This document shows positions 14,550 through 19,092 of a stretch of DNA of 19,092 nt, piece after piece. Made by a program: the position numbers and the translations under genes. Each line of letters starts with the position of its first letter. Position 1 is the stretch's first letter. Under the pieces are notes generated by a model that was not told the origin of the DNA, made no database searches, and was given only the letters and a program-made list of their open reading frames with translations. The stretch is from Bacillota bacterium (GTDB lineage: Bacteria; Bacillota; Clostridia; Lachnospirales; Lachnospiraceae): positions 1 through 19,092 of the forward strand of contig JAEWEO010000275.1 of NCBI GenBank assembly GCA_023389295.1. Direction: 5' to 3'.

Positions 14550-15251
14550 ATGAAGAAGGAAAGAATCTTGGTGGTAGATGATGATCGTGAGATTGTTCTT
14601 GCCATTGAAAGACTTCTGACGCGAGAGGGGTATGAAGTTGTAAAGGCTTATGACGGATTGGAAGCCATGGAGGAACTAATGAACCAGAGTGTGCATTTGA
14701 TTTTACTTGATATCATGATGCCGAAGCTGGATGGACTTTCTGCAACCATGAAAATACGTGAGAGAAAAAACATTCCAATCATTTTATTATCTGCAAAATC
14801 AGAGGATAGTGATAAAATTCTTGGTTTATCTATGGGCGCAGATGACTACATCACAAAGCCTTTTAACCCACAGGAATTACTCGCAAGGGTAAGAAGTCAA
14901 CTCAGAAGGTACATGCACCTAGGTGACATCGGTAATTATAAAAGCTCTAATCAGATTGTGATTGGTGGGCTATTAATAAATACGGATGCAAAGCAATTAA
15001 TGGTGGATGGTGAACAAATCAGGCTGACAGCTACTGAATATAAGATTCTGGAACTTCTAATGCAACACGCCGGTACGGTTTTTTCTGCAGAAGAAATCTA
15101 TGAAAGGGTTTGGAATGAGCCAGCATATTCTGTTGAAAATACAGTAATGGTACATATTCGGCGTATACGCGAAAAAATTGAAATCAATCCGAAAGAACCA
15201 AATTATTTAAAGGTGGTGTGGGGCATTGGTTACAAAATTGAAAGAATTTAG
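14550..15251 (+). CDS. Response regulator, OmpR/VanR family
   Basis: This is a DNA-binding response regulator of 233 aa, partner of the downstream sensor kinase. The receiver domain (1-115) has acidic residues Asp10/Asp11, phospho-acceptor Asp54 in LLDIMMP, Ser81 and Lys103 in DDYITKPF. The winged-helix output domain (about 138-232) contains TATEYKILELLMQHAG and the recognition helix region ENTVMVHIRRIREKIE. ATG 14550 follows AAGGAGG (14538-14544). The end overlaps the kinase gene by 26 nt, so the pair is translationally coupled. Targets are not visible; nearby candidates include the cell-surface polymerase gene or the pair itself. Confidence 0.95.
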   Translation: MKKERILVVDDDREIVLAIERLLTREGYEVVKAYDGLEAMEELMNQSVHLILLDIMMPKLDGLSATMKIRERKNIPIILLSAKSEDSDKILGLSMGADDYITKPFNPQELLARVRSQLRRYMHLGDIGNYKSSNQIVIGGLLINTDAKQLMVDGEQIRLTATEYKILELLMQHAGTVFSAEEIYERVWNEPAYSVENTVMVHIRRIREKIEINPKEPNYLKVVWGIGYKIERI

Positions 15252-17220
15252 AACTCCTAGAATTACAAGAAATATTGTTTTTTTATTGGCTGTCCTTACG
15301 ATTACATCTTCTATTGTAATTTTTCAGCTTGCCAATCTGAACGGTTTGACGAAGTATTATGAAAAAGATTATAGTCGTAGTATGTCCTATTATGGAAGTC
15401 TTAATGAGGATATGATGAAGGTGGTCCAAAGTGCTTACAATGAAGTAGAGATAGAAGATGCACCGTTTTATTATTGCGTATGGAATAAGAATGGGATTCT
15501 GTCGACTAATGGTTACACGGTGGAAAGCTTCTACCGTAATTTTGAAGAATTCTATGTCCTAGAGGACGGAACGTGGACACTTGGTACGGGTGAAGATAGC
15601 TTTAAAATTACTACCTTACTTACATCCAATCTTTCTGCTTATTTTGCTTATCCAAACGAATATTTGGAAGAGAAACAACAGGAATGGGATATCAACAGAG
15701 CGACTCTACTTGATTATGCCATAGCAGGTGGCTCCTTTGGTTTATTAGGAATCATATTCGTGCTATTCTTACTCGTAATTACCTGGAAAGAGGCAAAGTC
15801 ACCTGATGGGAAGCGATACTTCGTAGATAGACTATATACTGATTTTTTGCTACTCATAACGGTAATGGTCACCATATTATTTGTGAATGGACTTCCGGAT
15901 GTACTTGAGGATAATAGAATTGTCGGCCTCAGAGTATCAAGTGAAGAGGTGAGATTTTTTACAAATTTTAAGGATGAATTTGTTTTGTCACTTATTCTTT
16001 TCTCAAGTTTATTTTTAATTGTTACTACATTTTATCTTACCGTTTTATTAGCTATCATACGTAAGTGGAGGAGAGGTAAACTCATAAAGCATTGTGCAAT
16101 ATACATTCTGGGTAAAAAAACTTATAGAATTGGAAATGATGCCTTTGATTATTTGTTTGATCGTACGTTATATTTATCTGATTCTTTTACAAAGTCCTTA
16201 TACTACAGGCAATGTGTCCTTTTGATTGCCACCACGATCCTAATTGTATGTGGGGTTGCTCTAGCAGCTATTGATACCATATTGTTTTTTGTTCCTGTGA
16301 TTCTGGAATTTATGGTTCTACTGTGGTATTGGAAGGGGAATGAAATTCTTTATGAAAATATTGAAAAAGATATGCAAACACGCCTTAAGGAACAGATGAA
16401 ATCAGAACGAATGAAAGTAGCTCTTATCACCAATGTATCTCATGACTTAAAGACACCACTTACTTCCATCATTAGTTATACGGATTTGTTAGCGAAGGAA
16501 GAAGGCTTATCATCAACTGCGACAGACTATATTAAGATTTTACAAGCGAAATCAGATCGTCTTAAGAATATTGTTACGGATCTTTTTGATCTTGCGAGGA
16601 GCAATAGCGGTGATATTGTTCTGGAATTAGATGAGATCGATTTAAAAAAACTATTAGAACAGACCTTAGGTGAGCTGGAGGACCGAATTGATGCTTCTAA
16701 TTTAAAGATAAAAACCTCCTATCCTAAAGAAGCGGTTTACTTGAAAACGGATGGAAAAAGACTTTACCGGGTATTTCAAAATATCATTGATAATGCACTT
16801 AAATATTCCATGCTGGGCAGCAGGGTCTATCTAGTTCTTGAGGTAATAGAAAATAGAGCATTTGTAACGATTAAGAACATTTCTGCCCATGAAATGAATT
16901 TTACAGCGGAGGAAATTGTTCAGAGGTTTTCAAGGGGTGATCAGGCAAGATCTGAGGAAGGTAGTGGGTTAGGCCTATCCATTGCAGATAGTTTTGCAAA
17001 AGTCTGTGGGGGCGAAATGAAAGTGGAGATTGATGGTGATTTGTTTAAAATAATTCTATCTTTTCCGGTAATATCTAAGAATGATGAAAGCAAGCATGAT
17101 GAGAGCAAAAATGATGAAAGCAAGCATGATGAAACCAAGGATAATGAAATCCAGAATGCTGAAATCAAATATGATGAAACTAAGTATTTGGAGGATTGTA
17201 ACGAGGAAGAATTAGTGTAA
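15226..17220 (+). CDS. Multi-pass sensor histidine kinase with a repetitive acidic/Lys tail
   Basis: This is a membrane sensor kinase of 664 aa. A first helix (about 14-36) is followed by an outer domain of about 120 residues, then further helices near 163-187, 207-225, 250-278 and a long hydrophobic block 329-371. The H-box NVSHDLKTPLTS gives His406 as phosphorylation site, and HATPase motifs follow: Asn519 in NIIDNALKYS, and GSGLGLSIAD. The first possible start is TTG 15226, within the regulator gene, preceded by AAGGTGG; TTG 15238 is an alternative. Residues 619-653 are seven pentapeptides of (N/H)DE(S/T)K type encoded by 15-bp repeats, beyond the normal kinase end. The signal sensed is unknown. 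Confidence 0.92.
   Translation: MVTKLKEFRTPRITRNIVFLLAVLTITSSIVIFQLANLNGLTKYYEKDYSRSMSYYGSLNEDMMKVVQSAYNEVEIEDAPFYYCVWNKNGILSTNGYTVESFYRNFEEFYVLEDGTWTLGTGEDSFKITTLLTSNLSAYFAYPNEYLEEKQQEWDINRATLLDYAIAGGSFGLLGIIFVLFLLVITWKEAKSPDGKRYFVDRLYTDFLLLITVMVTILFVNGLPDVLEDNRIVGLRVSSEEVRFFTNFKDEFVLSLILFSSLFLIVTTFYLTVLLAIIRKWRRGKLIKHCAIYILGKKTYRIGNDAFDYLFDRTLYLSDSFTKSLYYRQCVLLIATTILIVCGVALAAIDTILFFVPVILEFMVLLWYWKGNEILYENIEKDMQTRLKEQMKSERMKVALITNVSHDLKTPLTSIISYTDLLAKEEGLSSTATDYIKILQAKSDRLKNIVTDLFDLARSNSGDIVLELDEIDLKKLLEQTLGELEDRIDASNLKIKTSYPKEAVYLKTDGKRLYRVFQNIIDNALKYSMLGSRVYLVLEVIENRAFVTIKNISAHEMNFTAEEIVQRFSRGDQARSEEGSGLGLSIADSFAKVCGGEMKVEIDGDLFKIILSFPVISKNDESKHDESKNDESKHDETKDNEIQNAEIKYDETKYLEDCNEEELV
17080..17184 (+). 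repeat. Seven 15-bp tandem repeats in the kinase 3' end
   Basis: There are seven in-frame 15-bp units, consensus AATGATGAAAGCAAG. Units 1-4 are nearly identical (units 1 and 3 are exact) and units 5-7 are degenerate. They encode NDESK, HDESK, NDESK, HDETK, DNEIQ, NAEIK and YDETK. Confidence 0.9.
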
Positions 17221-17280
17221 TGAACATGAGCTTAAATCATATTTTGAAGAAAAAGAGGTCTAAAAATTTATTAAAATTTG

Positions 17281-17321
17281 AAGTGGGTAATGTAGATTAT
17301 TTCATGCATTACCCACTTTTT
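17281..17321 (+). terminator. Terminator of the two-component operon
   Basis: AAGTGGGTAATG (17281-17292) pairs perfectly with CATTACCCACTT (17307-17318), a 12-bp stem with a 14-nt loop followed by a T-run to 17321. It is 60 bp after the kinase stop codon. Confidence 0.88.
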
Positions 17322-17525
17322 ATAATGTAAAACGGTCGTATTTTGATGAACATTGGAACCAAAAAAGCTTCCGTGTCGTCTAATAAATGAATGACATAAT
17401 AACCAATATATGGGTGAAACATTGCGGAAAATAGCGTAATTTCTACATTTATGACAATTTTTCAAATCTTTGATTAAATAATTTAGTAAATATTTGTATG
17501 GAAATGCATCCTCAGATACGGTATT
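17322..17525. other. AT-rich gap before the polymerase-like gene
   Basis: No clear gene, RNA or strong promoter is visible. A weak -35 like TTGATT occurs near 17470. An open reading of 19 codons begins with ATG at 17498 (MEMHPQIRYYEIRALRHLS) but has no ribosome site. Confidence 0.3.
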
Positions 17526-18797
17526 ATGAAATTCGTGCTTTGCGCCACCTTAGCTAATCAAAACAATGGAATTATACTAGTTCAATTGCGATGCCAGCAA
17601 TTACTGACTTTGAAAGAGGCGATTATTATTCAAAATATAGCAATAAAACGACAAGTGGATACTACCTTAACCAATACTAATATAATTAACTATGTTGCAG
17701 TATCCATCTTTTTACCTTATGTACTTACAGCAATTATACTTGCTTTTTTATCTATTTATATAATAGTTAACAAAAATACCCGCCAATTAATCTTCCTACA
17801 TAAGGGCTGTGGAGCATTAAAGTTATTCTTTCTTTATATTGTAATTGTGCCAATTATGTATGGAAACTGGATGGGATTAGTAGTTGGACTTGGAATGATA
17901 TTAATGCTAATTCTTGGTCTGTATTTAAGAAGTGTTATGACCGGAGAAATTTTCGAAAGAATTTTAACTCTGATTTGTACCCTAAGCCTTACGTGTGCCG
18001 GGTATGCGATAACAGAGGCAGTTGTTAATTATATTGATGGTGCAAGCAGCCGTCGTATAAGTGCAGTTTTCTCCCATCCTAATTATTTTGGCACCGTAGT
18101 AGCTACAGTAATCATCATCTGTGCCTACAAGGTGCTGACAAGCAAAGAAAATAAATGGTTCTTTATTGCACTCGGAATCATTAATACCGTTAGTTTGTAT
18201 CTATGTAAAAGTATGTTTGCCTTTATAGAGGTATTTATCGGGATACTTATTTTACTAGTAATATTGAAAAAAAATAAGTTATTAATGTTATGGATATCAG
18301 CAGCAGTACTTGGTGGAATATTGATTTTTGGAATAGGTGTAAATCTAATCCCACGTCTTCACGATGCGGGATTAACCATAAGGCTACGTGAGCAGATTTG
18401 GGAACTGGCAACAGCTCAGATGAAGGAGAATCCTCTCTTTGGTCACGGGTTTATGTCTTTTCAGCATCTGATTAAAGCCACCTACCGAGGCGATTATATA
18501 AAACATGCACATAGTATTTATATGGACATGATACTTAACTTTGGTGTTGTAGGAACTATTTTGTTTTTAGGTTATTTTGTTCAATATTATAAAGCAGCGT
18601 TCCAATATTTCTTTTGGCAGAAGAAAATTATGAGATTATCCCTTGTTTTTGCGGTTACAGCGGCTGCATTAGTTCATGGTGCAACTGATATAACGATGCT
18701 ATGGATTCAGATATTGCCTCTGTACTTCTTAATTCTGGCAGGTCTTGGAGCAGAAGAGAAGAAGGAACAGACGGAACGAGGATTAGAAATTCTATAA
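17526..18797 (+). CDS. O-antigen ligase/polymerase-like membrane protein (Wzy_C family)
   Basis: This is a polytopic membrane protein, 423 aa from ATG 17526, of the O-antigen ligase/Wzy type. In Gram-positive bacteria such proteins act in capsule, exopolysaccharide or wall glycopolymer polymerisation or transfer. Family marks: SHPNYFGT (His184), LTIRLREQIWELA near residue 287, ENPLFGHGFMSF, and HAHSIYMDMILNFGVVG (His327, His329), the conserved outer-loop motif, plus about ten hydrophobic segments. The N-terminus is doubtful: no ribosome site precedes 17526, residues 1-45 are unlike a membrane protein start, and GTG 17655 is an alternative just before the first helix (about 55-78). No glycosyltransferase neighbours are visible. 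A 39-bp repeat overlaps its stop codon and a terminator follows. Confidence 0.82.
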   Translation: MKFVLCATLANQNNGIILVQLRCQQLLTLKEAIIIQNIAIKRQVDTTLTNTNIINYVAVSIFLPYVLTAIILAFLSIYIIVNKNTRQLIFLHKGCGALKLFFLYIVIVPIMYGNWMGLVVGLGMILMLILGLYLRSVMTGEIFERILTLICTLSLTCAGYAITEAVVNYIDGASSRRISAVFSHPNYFGTVVATVIIICAYKVLTSKENKWFFIALGIINTVSLYLCKSMFAFIEVFIGILILLVILKKNKLLMLWISAAVLGGILIFGIGVNLIPRLHDAGLTIRLREQIWELATAQMKENPLFGHGFMSFQHLIKATYRGDYIKHAHSIYMDMILNFGVVGTILFLGYFVQYYKAAFQYFFWQKKIMRLSLVFAVTAAALVHGATDITMLWIQILPLYFLILAGLGAEEKKEQTERGLEIL

Positions 18798-18834
18798 ACA
18801 AGATGAACCAGCAAGCTGCTTCACTTGTCATGAA
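18796..18834 (+). repeat. 39-bp 3' element, copy 2
   Basis: This is identical to 5571-5609. Here it begins within the stop codon (TAA 18795-18797) of the polymerase-like gene and runs up to the terminator. It has the same nested hairpin and the same orientation relative to the upstream gene as copy 1. Confidence 0.85.
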
Positions 18835-18837
18835 AAG

Positions 18838-18864
18838 AAGAGGTAACCACCGGTTACCTCTTTT
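18838..18864. terminator. Terminator between convergent genes
   Basis: AAGAGGTAACC (18838-18848) pairs perfectly with GGTTACCTCTT (18852-18862) around a 3-nt loop, followed by TT. On the minus strand the upstream AAAAGAA provides a T-rich tail, so it can work in both directions. Confidence 0.8.
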
Positions 18865-18869
18865 GCATT

Positions 18870-18924
18870 TGCGCGTAAGCAAAGTGAGCATTTGCAAGTT
18901 TACTTGCAGTAATGCGAGCGCGCA
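18870..18924. repeat. Nested inverted repeat, GC-richer than surroundings
   Basis: There are three nested arm pairs: TGCGCG (18870-18875) with CGCGCA (18919-18924), GCATT (18888-18892) with AATGC (18911-18915), and GCAAGT (18894-18899) with ACTTGC (18902-18907). Together they form one branched or bulged hairpin. No gene is supported here; an open frame across it lacks a ribosome site. Confidence 0.6.
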
Positions 18925-18930
18925 CGCGAA

Positions 18931-18963
18931 CCGTAAGAAACTCGCGTAGCGTGTTTCTTACGG
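18931..18963. repeat. Near-perfect inverted repeat next to the ABC gene stop
   Basis: CCGTAAGAAAC (18931-18941) and GTTTCTTACGG (18953-18963) are perfect 11-bp arms, with inner CGC (18943-18945) and GCG (18949-18951) also paired after a T/T mismatch. It starts 3 bp beyond the stop codon of the minus-strand ABC gene. No T-run follows on the minus strand, so it is not a typical intrinsic terminator. Confidence 0.7.
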
Positions 18964-18966
18964 TAA

Positions 18967-19092
18967 CTATGAAATAGCTTGAGCCTGATTTAATCTGCGG
19001 TATAATCCTTCTTGTTCTATTAATTCTTTGTGTGTGCCACTTTGTACGATTTTACCCTCTTCAAGTACCAATATCATGTCAGCATTTTGAAT
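18967..19092 (-). CDS. ABC transporter ATP-binding/permease protein, C-terminal fragment
   Basis: The last 41 codons of a gene cut by the window edge are visible. They read NADMILVLEEGKIVQSGTHK, then ELIEQEGLYRRLNQAQAIS and TAG. This is the end of the nucleotide-binding domain in exporter-type ABC half-transporters (MsbA/LmrA-like), just after the H-loop. Whether an N-terminal membrane domain is present, and what is exported, lies outside the window. Confidence 0.88.
   Translation of the reverse strand: MQNADMILVLEEGKIVQSGTHKELIEQEGLYRRLNQAQAIS

Noticed and set aside
16941..17168. Minus-strand open frame rich in Ser/Leu
   Set aside because: It is the antisense shadow of the repetitive kinase tail; its repeat pattern comes from the 15-bp units.
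17271..17465. Minus-strand open frame of 64 codons
   Set aside because: It starts in an AT-rich gap, covers the terminator, has no ribosome site and no recognisable motif.
18701..18949. 82-codon open frame over the end of the polymerase gene and the repeats
   Set aside because: It overlaps the real gene in another frame, has no ribosome site, and runs through a terminator and palindromes.

Overview
The window looks like a chromosomal segment of a low-GC Firmicute. Gene content, AT-rich intergenic DNA, strong Shine-Dalgarno (SD) sites and protein style suggest a Lachnospiraceae relative, perhaps of the Clostridium (Lachnoclostridium) phytofermentans type; this is inference, since there is no rRNA or other marker gene. 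I see no tRNA, rRNA, CRISPR array, insertion sequence or phage gene.

Layout. 86-3994: an iron-siderophore ABC uptake operon (two FecCD permeases, ATPase, lipoprotein binding protein) in the yclNOPQ/ceu gene order, behind a promoter that overlaps a Fur-box-like palindrome. 4086-7284: two separate MATE efflux pumps; the first lies behind a short leader ending in a strong intrinsic terminator just before its ribosome site, which is an attenuator arrangement. 7471-8271: an SLT lytic transglycosylase without a signal peptide. 8466-9104 (minus): a SIMPL/DUF541 protein. 9448-10818: a class-3-type aldehyde dehydrogenase. 11006-11758: a HAD phosphatase. 12065-12424 (minus): a small DUF5658-like membrane protein. 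12792-14451: a NYN-OST-HTH RNase-like protein followed by a YgjP-type metallopeptidase. 14550-17220: an OmpR-type response regulator overlapping a multi-pass sensor kinase with a repetitive charged tail. 17526-18797: an O-antigen-ligase/polymerase-like membrane protein. 18967-19092 (minus): the last 41 codons of an ABC exporter.

The protein-coding content is mostly ordinary. The unusual signal is in short non-coding elements. (1) A related leader of about 57-60 bp occurs directly upstream of two unrelated genes (2898-2954 and 13712-13771). It has a hairpin whose pairing is kept despite base changes and a nearly identical segment running into the start codon. (2) An exact 39-bp element that folds into a hairpin occurs directly after two unrelated stop codons (5571-5609 and 18796-18834), each time just before a different intrinsic terminator. 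(3) A nested GC-richer inverted-repeat cluster (18870-18963) separates the last two convergent genes. (4) Tandem repeats lie in the NYN gene leader and, as seven 15-bp units, in the kinase gene 3' end. The 5' and 3' elements look like members of genome-wide repeat families acting at RNA level; that is inference and needs a genome search.
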